DNA of 64,000 bases. Origin: Pseudomonas helleri (GTDB lineage Bacteria > Pseudomonadota > Gammaproteobacteria > Pseudomonadales > Pseudomonadaceae). The first letter of the stretch is position 1. Each line of letters begins with the position of its first letter. The position numbers and the translations under genes were made by a program. Under the pieces are notes generated by a model. The model was not told the origin of the DNA, ran no database searches, and was given only the letters and a program-made list of their open reading frames with translations. Shown piece after piece: positions 42,612 through 51,438 of the stretch. The stretch is from NCBI RefSeq assembly GCF_009600315.1, contig NZ_WIWC01000002.1, forward strand, positions 124,001 to 188,000, given 5' to 3'.

Positions 42612-42937
42612 TGGCTAACGCACATTCCGACGGCGCCAACCACGGCAGCGTGAAGTCCTACGCAATTGGCTTCATCCTGTCGGTTATCTTGACCGCCATT
42701 CCGTTCGGTCTGGTCATGTACCCGACCTTGCCGAAAATCACTACGCTGGCAGTTGTACTGCTGTGCGCCGTGGTGCAAGTGGTTGTTCACCTGGTGTACT
42801 TCCTGCACCTGGACCGCTCGCCGGCACAACGCAACAACGTCACCGCGCTGGTGTTTGCTGCGCTGGTAATTGTCCTGCTGGTGGGCTTGTCCCTGTGGAT
42901 CATGTTTAGCATCCACGCTGAAATGATGGCGAAGTGA
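42611..42937 (+). CDS. cyoD: Cytochrome bo3 oxidase subunit IV (CyoD)
   Basis: Small assembly subunit of 108 residues with three membrane helices (YAIGFILSVILTAIPFGLVM, AVVLLCAVVQVVVHLVYFLHLD and LVFAALVIVLLVGLSLWIMF). It helps insert copper B into subunit I. ATG at 42611 overlaps the cyoC stop by one base, which decides the start against a longer open frame. Confidence 0.96.
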   Translation: MANAHSDGANHGSVKSYAIGFILSVILTAIPFGLVMYPTLPKITTLAVVLLCAVVQVVVHLVYFLHLDRSPAQRNNVTALVFAALVIVLLVGLSLWIMFSIHAEMMAK

Positions 42938-42948
42938 GGTAAGACCCG

Positions 42949-43836
42949 ATGTCCTTCAAGCACTTTATCCAAATCACCAAACCGGGGATCATTTTCGGTA
43001 ACGTGCTTTCTGTGGCAGGCGGGTTCTTCCTGGCCTCGAAGGGGCATTTCGATCTTGCCCTCTTCCTGGCCGCGGTAATCGGCACCTCCTTGGTGGTTGC
43101 GTCTGGATGCGTGTTTAACAACTGCATTGACCGCGACATCGACATCAAGATGGACCGCACCAAAAACCGCGTATTGGTACAAGGCCTGATCTCCCTCAAG
43201 GTGGCGTTGGTTTACGCCACCTTGCTCGGGGTCGCTGGTCTGGTGCTGTTGTATCGCGTGGCCAACCCGCTGGCGGCTTTGTTCGCAGCGATCGGCTTTG
43301 TGATCTACGTGTGTCTGTACAGCCTGTACTTCAAGCGCAAGTCGGTTCACGGCACGCTGATAGGCAGTCTGTCGGGTGCAATGCCTCCGGTCATCGGCTA
43401 CGTCGCAGTGAGTAACCACTTCGACATGGCTGCCCTGACCCTGCTGGTGATGTTTAGCCTGTGGCAGATGCCGCATTCGTACGCCATCGCGATCTTCCGC
43501 TTCAACGATTACCTGGCCGCATCGATTCCGGTGTTGCCAGTGAAGCGCGGGATCAAGGTTGCCAAGAAGCACATCCTGCTTTACATCCTCGCGTTCCTGA
43601 TCGCGACCTTGATGCTCACGCTGGGCGGTTACGCCGGTATGAGCTACATGGCCGTAGCAGCAGCGATGGGCATGTACTGGCTGTACATGGCGTGGACGGG
43701 CTACAAGGCCGTCGACGATAAGGTCTGGGCACGCAAACTGTTCGTGTTCTCGATCTTCACCATTACCGCGTTGAGCGTCATGATGTCACTGGACTTCAAA
43801 GTGCCGAGTGAGTTGCTACTGACTTACGCGCACTAA
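42949..43836 (+). CDS. cyoE: Protoheme IX farnesyltransferase (CyoE)
   Basis: Membrane prenyltransferase that converts heme b to heme o for the bo3 oxidase. The 295 residues show nine helices and the two Asp-rich motifs of the UbiA family: [18 protein letters not shown] and the second region near [23 protein letters not shown] precedes the ATG, 11 bases after cyoD. Last gene of the operon, followed by a strong terminator. Confidence 0.97.
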   Translation: MSFKHFIQITKPGIIFGNVLSVAGGFFLASKGHFDLALFLAAVIGTSLVVASGCVFNNCIDRDIDIKMDRTKNRVLVQGLISLKVALVYATLLGVAGLVLLYRVANPLAALFAAIGFVIYVCLYSLYFKRKSVHGTLIGSLSGAMPPVIGYVAVSNHFDMAALTLLVMFSLWQMPHSYAIAIFRFNDYLAASIPVLPVKRGIKVAKKHILLYILAFLIATLMLTLGGYAGMSYMAVAAAMGMYWLYMAWTGYKAVDDKVWARKLFVFSIFTITALSVMMSLDFKVPSELLLTYAH

Positions 43837-43850
43837 TAAAGCCAGACAAA

Positions 43851-43886
43851 AAACCCCGCCTTTCGAAAGAAGGGCGGGGTTTTTTT
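43851..43886 (+). terminator. Terminator after cyoABCDE
   Basis: GC-rich stem CCCCGCC (43854-43860) and GGCGGGG (43873-43879), extended by A/T pairs, followed by seven T. The A-run on the other side makes it useful in both directions; it separates cyoE from the convergent MFS gene. Confidence 0.93.
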
Positions 43887-43917
43887 ATGGCTGGATGAAG
43901 CCTGATCTGCGTGTTTG

Positions 43918-45267
43918 CTAAACCGCTGCTTCTGCCTGGGCAAGCGGCAATACCGGCAACACCTTGGCCATCCCGCAGGCAATCCCATAAGGGCGCAATA
44001 CACAGATCAACAACCCGCTGGCCAGTACATACCCTCCCGCACAAATCACCAATGACCAGCGCAATGCATCAACTCCCAACGCCGGGGTCAGGTGATCGCT
44101 GAGCACGCCCACGGCCAGTGGCCCGAAACCGGCACCGAGGGCCATGATCCCGAAGTTGTACAGCGCAATCATCGTCGCCCGTCGTTCAGGCGCTACCAAT
44201 TGAGCAATGGCGGTATAACTGGGCGCCATCCACCACATGCCAAACACCGACATGCCAAACATGAACACGGTCGCTTGCGGCACTTGCAGCGCGCCCAGTG
44301 CCCACGGATGGCTGGCCGGGTATAGCGCAAAGGCCACTGACATGGGAAACGCAATCAGCGCGCCGACAATCGGCACGCCCAGTTGCCAGCGACTGTCACG
44401 TTGGGCCAGGTACGCACTCAACCAGCCGCTGGAGAGCGAACCAATAATGGCCCCCGGCCCTGCGGCCAGCCCCATGATGATCCCCGCGTCCTTGAGCGTC
44501 AGCCCATGGCTGCGCACCAAAAACGCGGTGCTCCAGATGCTGAACGCGTAACTGGCAAACGCCAGCAGCGCCCCGGCCACGGCAATGCCGACAAAGGTTT
44601 TCGACTGCCAGGCCACGCGCATCACTTGCATCACGCTTTCATGGGGGATGGCAATGCGCGACTGGCTGGCTTTTTCCCAGAGGCCGCGCAAGGGTTCTGA
44701 CGCGGTGAAGCGCAGCAGCAGAGCGGCAGCGATACCGGGTATTGCCATCCAGATAAACGCTTCACGCCAGCCGTGGTAGTACGCGATGTACGCCCCCAGG
44801 CTCATGCCCAGCAACGCGCCGATGGGCGCGCCGAGCATGAATACGCTGATGGCTTTGGCTCGCTGATGCGGTGGATACAGGTCAGCGATCATCGACATGG
44901 ACGCTGCGCCGCTTCCCGATTCGCCCACGGCGACGCCGATGCGCGCCAGCGCCAAGGTCCAGAAGCTGCTGGCAAAGCCGCAGAGCATGGCCATTACGCT
45001 CCAGAACGCGCAGCACCAGCCGATCAGGTTGCGCCGATGGCCACGGTCGGCAAAGCGCCCCAGCGGGATCGCAAACAGGCAGTAGACCAGCGCAAAGGCC
45101 AGCCCGGTGAGCAAGCCAATTTGAGTGTCGGAGACGTGAAACTCGGCCTTGATCGGTTCAATCACCACGCCCATGACCTGACGGTCGATCAGGCTGACCG
45201 CCGAAATCAGGAACAACACAAACAAGGTGTAATGACGGCGAAATCCGCAGATTTGAGTGTTCATCAT
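43918..45267 (-). CDS. MFS transporter
   Basis: The 449 residues form 12 membrane helices. The major facilitator motif between helices 2 and 3 reads GRFADRGHRRNLIGW, and helix 1 has SLIDRQVMGVVIEPIK, typical of the Spinster-like and anion/sugar-acid symporter groups. ARIGVAVGESGSGAASMSMIADLYPPHQRAKA is characteristic of that group. It is 36 bases downstream of the amidase gene on the same strand and probably co-transcribed, which suggests uptake of the amidase substrate or product. Confidence 0.85.
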   Translation of the reverse strand: MMNTQICGFRRHYTLFVLFLISAVSLIDRQVMGVVIEPIKAEFHVSDTQIGLLTGLAFALVYCLFAIPLGRFADRGHRRNLIGWCCAFWSVMAMLCGFASSFWTLALARIGVAVGESGSGAASMSMIADLYPPHQRAKAISVFMLGAPIGALLGMSLGAYIAYYHGWREAFIWMAIPGIAAALLLRFTASEPLRGLWEKASQSRIAIPHESVMQVMRVAWQSKTFVGIAVAGALLAFASYAFSIWSTAFLVRSHGLTLKDAGIIMGLAAGPGAIIGSLSSGWLSAYLAQRDSRWQLGVPIVGALIAFPMSVAFALYPASHPWALGALQVPQATVFMFGMSVFGMWWMAPSYTAIAQLVAPERRATMIALYNFGIMALGAGFGPLAVGVLSDHLTPALGVDALRWSLVICAGGYVLASGLLICVLRPYGIACGMAKVLPVLPLAQAEAAV

Positions 45268-45303
45268 TCAAGCCCATCCAGCAGTGTTGAGGGGTTAAGA
45301 GCG

Positions 45304-46764
45304 TTACAGCGGTGCGCGCCGATCGGCCCACGGGCTGGCCAGTTCCAGTTGGCCCGCCAACTGGAACAGCAGGTCTTCGCGGCACAAAGCGGCCGTGAAC
45401 ATCATGCCGATGGGCAACCCACTGCGACTGGTACCCAAGGGCACCGACATGGACGGCTGGCCACTGACATTGGCCAGTACGGTGTAGCCAATGCTGCCGA
45501 TGATGCCCTGGATGTACTGTTCGTAGTCGTTGCTTAAGCTGGCTCGGCCCAGTGTCGGAGTGAGCTGCGACGTGACCGGACTCAGCAGCACGTCATAGTC
45601 GTCGAACAGATGCTCCATCTGGCTGCCAATCAGTTCAAAACTGCGTCGGGCACGGTACAGCGATTCAGCCGTCGCAGAAGTGGCATTGTTGGCGATGTAA
45701 CGGCTGACCGGCTCCAGTTCATCGTCTTGCAAGGCTCGGCCCAACACGGTTTCGCGATCACGCACGGCAGCCAATAAAGCGGCTGCCCCGACTGCGCCGT
45801 GAGCGCCATACACCTGATGGGGGTCGACGGGCAGCGTGGCGATGTCGACGTGGTGTCCGAGACGCAACAGTAGTTCAACAGTAGTGTGCAAAACCGTGCG
45901 TATGTCGGGGTCCAGTTCGAGGCCGGTCATGGCCGGTTCGATCAGGCCGATGCGCAACGATTTTGGCGTGTGCATGACTGCTTCACTGAAACTGGTTGCC
46001 TGTGGCGCGAGCCAGTAGGTGCTGCCTTTTTCGTGTCCGTGGCTGACGTCCAGCAACAGCGCGCAGTCGCGTACGCTGCGCGACACCACATGCCCGCAAC
46101 TGGCGCCAAACCAGCCTTCAAAGGTGTTTGGGCCTTGGGGATTGCGGTAGCGGGTGGGCTTGAGGCCAAACACCCCGTAATAGGAGGCCGGAATACGGAT
46201 GGAACCGCCGCCATCCGTGGCGTGGGCCACCGGGACGATGCCTGCGGCCACAGCGGCAGCGGCCCCGCCAGATGAACCTCCGGCACTGTGAGCCAGGTTC
46301 CAGGGGTTGCGGGTTTGGCCCCACAGGGAGGATTCGGTGGTGGTGGTCAAACCGAACTCCGGGCTGGCGGTCTTGCCGAAAATCAACAGGCCGGCGGCCT
46401 CGTAACGTTGCACGATGGTGCTGTCGAAAGTCGCGGGCGGTGCGTCGGCCAACATGCGCGAGCCGTTAGTCGTCACCGTGCCGCGCAGGTAAGTGTTCAA
46501 GTCCTTGAGCAACATGGGCACCCCGGCCAGCGCGCCGATGTGAGCCGTGTCCGCGTCGCTGCGGGCCTTGAGTTGCTCCAGTGCATGGGCGTCATGGCGC
46601 ATGTTGACGGCGTTGACCTGCGGGTTGACGGCGTCGCAGCGAGCTTGCGCGGCGCGAAGCAGGGCGTGGGCGCAGAGTTCGCCATTGCGCACTGCGCCCG
46701 TCATCGCTGTGGCATCCAAGGCCAGATAATCATCTTGAGTCAGATCGTTTTGCGCGTGGTGCAT
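45304..46764 (-). CDS. Amidase-signature hydrolase
   Basis: The 486 residues have the full Ser-cisSer-Lys set: Lys87 ([10 protein letters not shown]), Ser164/165 ([13 protein letters not shown]) and nucleophile Ser188 ([12 protein letters not shown]). The closest family I can name is the 6-aminohexanoate-cyclic-dimer hydrolase (NylA-like) branch, often seen in Pseudomonas with broad amide substrates. Genes for a porin upstream and an MFS carrier downstream on the same strand point to use of an external amide. Substrate unknown. Confidence 0.85.
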   Translation of the reverse strand: MHHAQNDLTQDDYLALDATAMTGAVRNGELCAHALLRAAQARCDAVNPQVNAVNMRHDAHALEQLKARSDADTAHIGALAGVPMLLKDLNTYLRGTVTTNGSRMLADAPPATFDSTIVQRYEAAGLLIFGKTASPEFGLTTTTESSLWGQTRNPWNLAHSAGGSSGGAAAAVAAGIVPVAHATDGGGSIRIPASYYGVFGLKPTRYRNPQGPNTFEGWFGASCGHVVSRSVRDCALLLDVSHGHEKGSTYWLAPQATSFSEAVMHTPKSLRIGLIEPAMTGLELDPDIRTVLHTTVELLLRLGHHVDIATLPVDPHQVYGAHGAVGAAALLAAVRDRETVLGRALQDDELEPVSRYIANNATSATAESLYRARRSFELIGSQMEHLFDDYDVLLSPVTSQLTPTLGRASLSNDYEQYIQGIIGSIGYTVLANVSGQPSMSVPLGTSRSGLPIGMMFTAALCREDLLFQLAGQLELASPWADRRAPL

Positions 46765-46805
46765 GGCTTATAGCCTCTTCTTCTGGGGTGTTGGCACGGG
46801 TGGGC

Positions 46806-48104
46806 TCAAAACAGGAAGTTCAGCGTTTCCTGCAACAACAAGGCATCTGAATGAAGCGGTGTGAATACCGGGTTCTTGGTGTAGGTCAGGCCGCTGATCA
46901 AATACACACCGGGGAACAGGCGCGCTGCATATGAGGTGGTCACGGCCAGTGTGTAAGGCGCGGCTTCCAGCCCGTAGCGGGTGGTGGCTTTACGCAGGTC
47001 TTCGCTGTAGTAACTTTTGGTCAGGCCCACGGCGGCCATGTCGGCCGGGCGGCTGGCGAACGGGCCGATATTGAAGGCGCTGACTTGAAAGGCTTTGTTG
47101 ATGGCGTTAACCGAGTCCGGCGAGTAATCGAGTTTGCTGTCCAGGTACCAGCCCCTGGCATCGTTAAAGGGCTTGCTGATTTGCACCGTCCCCGCCAGAT
47201 AGCCGCCATAGTTGTTATCCGACTTTTCGCCGCTCAGAAATTCGGTGTAATGGCTGGTGTTGTACATCGCTCCGGCGCGCAGCCACATGGCATTGGTGGT
47301 GGCAGAGGTGGCCTGTTTGTAGCCGACTTCGTTGATCAACAGGGCTCGGGCTTCCGGTACTTTGAGACGCAGACCGCTGGGGTTGAGGTCGATGTCTTTT
47401 TGAATGCCTTGCGGGCTGACGCTGCGGGTCAGGGCGGTACTGTTGTAGAAACGCAGTGATTCATCGCGAACGATGACGTTAACCGTAGGCGTCGGTTCGG
47501 TGGCCGACATGCCGACCTGAAACGGCACCACGCTGCTGGGGCCCAGCGCTGCGGTTGAGGCATTGCCGCCCAGCGCCATGCCATAGAACAAGCGCACGCC
47601 AGAGATATAGCCGTAGACCAGCTCCACGCGATGATTGAAAAAAGACTGATTGATCGCGAATACCGACACGGTTTTAACCCGCATGTTGGCCGGGGTGTAG
47701 GTCGCGTCCGCCCATGTGCCGGCCAGCGTCAGTTGGGCGTCATTGGCAAAGCCGATGCGCGTCAGGTCGTAGGTCAGGTACAGATTGACCGACGTGTTGT
47801 AGCTGGGGTTTTGCCCGTTATACACCTGCTTTTTGGCGTTGTTGCCGAGCACGTCATAGGTGTATCCGTTATACGAAGTGGCCGTGATGCCGATGCCATG
47901 TTCGGCCAGTTCCTTGCGCAGCCCCCACAGGTCAGGTTTGATGCGCGAGCAGATTGATACGTTCTTGAAGGCTACTTCGGCGCGGGTCAGCAGCTTTTCG
48001 TACTGCGCGCACTCGGGCGCGGCAGGCGTGTCGGCGGCCAGCGCATGCTGGGTAAAAGCGAGGGCGGCGAGGCTGACGGCTAACGGATACTTTGCGTAAA
48101 ACAT
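46806..48104 (-). CDS. OprB-like outer membrane porin
   Basis: The 432 residues begin with a signal peptide (cleavage near HALAADTP). They continue with RIKPDLWGLRKELAEHGIGITATSYNGYTYD, which resembles the W-G-x-R-x-x-L-x-x-x-G-I opening of the OprB carbohydrate-porin family, followed by beta-strand patterns and a terminal phenylalanine (LLLQETLNFLF). It is 41 bases upstream of the amidase gene and shares its strand, so porin-amidase-MFS form a likely operon. OprB-family assignment is moderate; substrate is unknown. Confidence 0.75.
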   Translation of the reverse strand: MFYAKYPLAVSLAALAFTQHALAADTPAAPECAQYEKLLTRAEVAFKNVSICSRIKPDLWGLRKELAEHGIGITATSYNGYTYDVLGNNAKKQVYNGQNPSYNTSVNLYLTYDLTRIGFANDAQLTLAGTWADATYTPANMRVKTVSVFAINQSFFNHRVELVYGYISGVRLFYGMALGGNASTAALGPSSVVPFQVGMSATEPTPTVNVIVRDESLRFYNSTALTRSVSPQGIQKDIDLNPSGLRLKVPEARALLINEVGYKQATSATTNAMWLRAGAMYNTSHYTEFLSGEKSDNNYGGYLAGTVQISKPFNDARGWYLDSKLDYSPDSVNAINKAFQVSAFNIGPFASRPADMAAVGLTKSYYSEDLRKATTRYGLEAAPYTLAVTTSYAARLFPGVYLISGLTYTKNPVFTPLHSDALLLQETLNFLF

Positions 48105-48521
48105 AGTGAGAGGTTCCCATCCTTAAATTATTTTTTGAGGACGACGCCAAGATGTTTTTGGTGGTCGATGGGAATACTGCATTTTCATCACCAGCGGATG
48201 GGGCCAGCGGGGACTATCGATAGGGCCAGTGCTTGCCAGCTTTGGCTAAAAGCCCCTCACCCTAGCCCTCTCCCGGAGGGAGAGGGGATTGAATGGCGGT
48301 GAGCTTGCGGCCGAGTGCGGTCAGCTCCCTCACCCTAACCCTCTCCCGGAGGGAGAGGGGACAGATTGGCGGTGATCTTGTGGCCGCGTGCGGTCAGCCC
48401 CCCTCTCCCGGAGGGAGAGGGGATTGATTGGGGGTGATCTTGCGGCCGCGTGCGGTCAGCCCCCTCTCCCTCTGGGAGAGGGTTGGGGTGAGGGTATTGG
48501 CTCGCTAATGAGGCAATCGAC
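48105..48521. other. Intergenic region between porin and MocR genes
   Basis: About 415 bases. The part next to the porin gene (48105-48250) should hold its promoter, but no clear -35/-10 pair was seen. The rest, 48251-48495, is the palindromic repeat array listed separately. No gene is supported here; peptide frames across the array only translate the repeat. Confidence 0.7.
48251..48495. repeat. Tandem array of four palindromic repeats (CCCTC/GAGGG family)
   Basis: Four copies of the palindrome CCCTCTCC-N5-GGAGAGGG, at 48266-48286, 48339-48359, 48401-48421 and 48462-48482, spaced 73, 62 and 61 bases. The spacers are near copies of each other (GGCGGTGATCTTGCGGCC, then GCGTGCGGTCAGC), so the real unit is about 61 bases. 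The ends CCCTCACCCTA and GGGTGAGGG are mutually inverted, as in a REPIN whose middle has been amplified. Confidence 0.9.
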
Positions 48522-50027
48522 TCAACCGCGCACAGTGCCGGGGCGTTTGGCATTAACCACCCGGCCCAACTCGACAATACCCGGCGCAATCAACGCGTGC
48601 GCAATAGACCCAAAACCCAGCCGCAAACTGGATTGCACCAACGTGTCGGGCTCATGGCAAAACGCATTGCCCGGATCGAACAACACGCCTTTGGCCGCAC
48701 CTGCGTAATACAGGCTGAGCAAATCGTGCTGCCCCGCCAGCTTCAGCCACAAGGTAGCGCCGCCGCTGGGCATGGCGAACTCGGCATCGGGCAAGGCGTC
48801 ACGAAGGGCATTGGCCAATGTAGCGGCGCGCTGCTGGAGGTTCTCCCGCGCCTGCTGCAGCAAGCGGTCGTAGTGCCCTTGCTGGATGAACAGCGCTGCC
48901 GTGATCTGGTTGTTGCCCGGAATCTGGCGAATCATCAGCCGCTGTAACTTACGCAGTTGTTCAATAACGGGGGCCGGAGCGACGATGTAGCCAATGCCCA
49001 GCCCCGGCGATAACAACTTCGACAGGCTACTGAGGTAAATCACCCGCTGCGCCGAGTCGATGGCTTTAAGCGCTGGCAGCGCACGACCGTCGTATTCCGT
49101 CTCCGGGTCGTCATCGTCTTCGAAAATAACCTGATCGTGCAATTGCACATGCTCAAGCAGCGCCTGGCGCCGACCTTGGCTCATGGTCACGCCGGTCGGG
49201 CATTGATAGGCAGGTGTGCAATACAGGTAATCGCAGCGGGCCAACGCCGGGGATACTTGCATTCCCTGCTCATCGACGGGCAGCGACAGCACCTGCGCAC
49301 CTTCGTGGGTAAACGCATTACGCGGGTCCCGAAAACCGGGTTCTTCAACCCCGACCACGGTGCCGCTGCGGGCAAACAGACGGGCCAGCAAGTAAAAGCT
49401 TTGCTGGCGGCCCAAAGTCAGCAGCACTTGATCATGGGTGGCGGCAATTCCGCGTCGCGGCAGTACCCGGCGGATCAACTGGTCGATCAGTTGGCTGGTG
49501 CCGACGCTTTCACCTTCTTGCCACCAGCGATCCACCGCCTTCACTTCCAGTGCCTGACGGCTGCATTGACGCCACTGCGTGAGCGGAAATTGTTTAGGGT
49601 CGAACTGCCCGTAAATAAACGGGTAACGCACGTCCCGCCAGCTTGGCGGGCGCTCGGCCCACACGATCTGCGGATCGCAGGCCAACATGCGGGACGCCCA
49701 GTCAGGTGGCTGACAATGCTGGTCGGCATTGGGCTGGGCATTTTGCGTCGGGGTGATGGCCCCGCACACGAAGAACCCATCGCGGGGGCGCGCGTCCACA
49801 TAACCTTCCGCCACCAGGCGTTCATACACCAGCATCGCAGTGTTGCGCGAAACGCCGGTCAGCATGGCCAGGTCGCGGCTCGACGGCAGCCGCGTGCCGC
49901 CGGGCAAACGGCCTTCCAACATGGCTGTGACGAAGGCGGTGCACAGTTGCACCTGCAAGGGTTCATCGTGCTTGCGCACTGTGGGCAGCAACTGGCGCCA
50001 CATCAAATCATGCTGGCTTGTGCGCAT
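48522..50027 (-). CDS. MocR-type regulator (GntR domain plus aminotransferase-like domain)
   Basis: The 501 residues join an N-terminal winged helix (LPSSRDLAMLTGVSRNTAMLVYERLVAEGYV) to a fold-type I aminotransferase domain with the PLP lysine in YLSSLSKLLSPGLGIGY and the EDDDDPETEYD segment. MocR proteins respond to PLP and an amine or amino acid. It precedes the porin-amidase-MFS genes on the same strand, separated by the repeat array, so it may control them; that is inference. The efflux gene at 50036 lies 8 bases upstream. Confidence 0.88.
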   Translation of the reverse strand: MRTSQHDLMWRQLLPTVRKHDEPLQVQLCTAFVTAMLEGRLPGGTRLPSSRDLAMLTGVSRNTAMLVYERLVAEGYVDARPRDGFFVCGAITPTQNAQPNADQHCQPPDWASRMLACDPQIVWAERPPSWRDVRYPFIYGQFDPKQFPLTQWRQCSRQALEVKAVDRWWQEGESVGTSQLIDQLIRRVLPRRGIAATHDQVLLTLGRQQSFYLLARLFARSGTVVGVEEPGFRDPRNAFTHEGAQVLSLPVDEQGMQVSPALARCDYLYCTPAYQCPTGVTMSQGRRQALLEHVQLHDQVIFEDDDDPETEYDGRALPALKAIDSAQRVIYLSSLSKLLSPGLGIGYIVAPAPVIEQLRKLQRLMIRQIPGNNQITAALFIQQGHYDRLLQQARENLQQRAATLANALRDALPDAEFAMPSGGATLWLKLAGQHDLLSLYYAGAAKGVLFDPGNAFCHEPDTLVQSSLRLGFGSIAHALIAPGIVELGRVVNAKRPGTVRG

Positions 50028-50035
50028 AAAAATCC

Positions 50036-51436
50036 CTAAAGCTCAGAAGGGGAGCGCCACCCTAACCCAAGACTCTTTTGCAGGGCTATGTAGTCCTTGA
50101 TCAACTGGCCATCACTGTGAACCCGGTCCTGCTCGGCACGGTAGCGGGTGCGTTCGGCGTCGAGCCAGTCCAGCACACTGCTGGTGCCCGCACGGTAACG
50201 TTGATCGGTCAGTTGCGAGGCGCGCACGGCACTGCTTTCGACCCGGCCCAGCGTGGCTCGGCGCTGACGTTCATTGCCATAGCGGGCCAGTGCCACGTCA
50301 GCATCGCGCAATGCGCTGAGCACGCTGCTGCGGTAGTGGGCCAAGGCTTCATCGCGTCCGGCTTCGGCCTGATTGACCTGTGCCTGTACCCGGCCAAAAT
50401 CCAGCCAGTTCCATTGCAGGTACGGCACGCCCAAGGCACTGAGGTTGTCTTTGCGCAGCAGATGGCCCGGTTCGCTGGCGCTGAAACTCAGCGCGCCAAA
50501 CAGGCTGACTTTAGGAAAGGCCGCGGCCTTGCGTTCGCCGATTTGCGCCGTGCTGGACGCCAGTCGACGCTCGGCGGCGCGAATGTCCGGGCGCTGTTGC
50601 AACAGCTGGGCGGGATCGCCAATGTCGACGGTGGCGGGCAGCACGGGCAGGGCCGTTGGCTGTTGCAAACGGCTGTCCAGTGCACCGGGCGGCAGGCCGC
50701 TGAGTACGGTCAGCTCATCGAGGGATTCAATCACCTCCAGTTCCAATGCAATGGACGCGGCCCGGGTGGTTTCTACTTGGGTGGCAATGCGTTCGCGATC
50801 CAGCTCCGACGCCGTGCCTTGGCTCAGACGTTGTTCGGTGAAGTCGAGCAATTGCCGCTCAAGGGCTTCGGACTCGCGGGCAATATGCAGGCGCTGCTGC
50901 TGATCGCGCAGGCCGATATAGGCTTGGCCAACTTCGGCGGCCAGTTGCACATGGACGTCCGCCAGGTCGGCCTGAACCGCATCAGCTTCGGCGCTGGCTG
51001 CTTCAACGGCACGGCGGCCGCCGCCGAAAATATCCAGCTCCCAACTGGCGTCAAACCCGCTCAGGTACAGGTGTGTGGCGTCGGTGTTTGTGTCCCCGGA
51101 GCCGGTGTACAACGCCGCCGCTGTGGCCGAACTTTTAGGCAGTAAATCGCTGCGTTTTTCCGACAGTCCGGCACGGGCCTGCCGCACGCGCGCTGCCGCG
51201 GCGTGCAGGTCGGGGCTGTTGCGCAGGCTGCTGTTGATCAGTTCATCGAGCAGCGGATCGTTAAGGCCGCGCCACCACTGGGCAACCTGCGGCGTACTGG
51301 CCCGAGTGCCGGGTACCTGACGTTGAAAGGCCGTGCCTTGCAGGGCGCTGTCGGGCGCGGCGTGGTAGTCCGGGCCAAGGGTGCAGCCCACCAGCAACAA
51401 CGGGCACAACAGGCTCAGGGATTTGCTCGCGATCAT
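50036..51436 (-). CDS. Outer membrane efflux channel lipoprotein (NodT/OprM-type)
   Basis: The 466 residues begin with a lipoprotein signal (LLCPLLLVGCTLGPDYH). They have the two TolC-type repeats, seen in RNSPDLHAAAARVRQARA and later in QQRPDIRAAERRLASSTAQIGERKAAAFP, a hallmark of the family. ATG taken at 51436, two bases after the MFS pump stop. Together with the DHA2 pump and adaptor it would form a tripartite EmrAB-TolC-like exporter. Confidence 0.9.
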   Translation of the reverse strand: MIASKSLSLLCPLLLVGCTLGPDYHAAPDSALQGTAFQRQVPGTRASTPQVAQWWRGLNDPLLDELINSSLRNSPDLHAAAARVRQARAGLSEKRSDLLPKSSATAAALYTGSGDTNTDATHLYLSGFDASWELDIFGGGRRAVEAASAEADAVQADLADVHVQLAAEVGQAYIGLRDQQQRLHIARESEALERQLLDFTEQRLSQGTASELDRERIATQVETTRAASIALELEVIESLDELTVLSGLPPGALDSRLQQPTALPVLPATVDIGDPAQLLQQRPDIRAAERRLASSTAQIGERKAAAFPKVSLFGALSFSASEPGHLLRKDNLSALGVPYLQWNWLDFGRVQAQVNQAEAGRDEALAHYRSSVLSALRDADVALARYGNERQRRATLGRVESSAVRASQLTDQRYRAGTSSVLDWLDAERTRYRAEQDRVHSDGQLIKDYIALQKSLGLGWRSPSEL

Positions 51437-51438
51437 GG

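Noticed and set aside
48251..48495. CRISPR-like array of regularly spaced palindromes
   Set aside because: The spacers are near copies of each other, spacing varies (73, 62, 61), there are only four units, and no cas gene is nearby. It is a tandem REP-type repeat.
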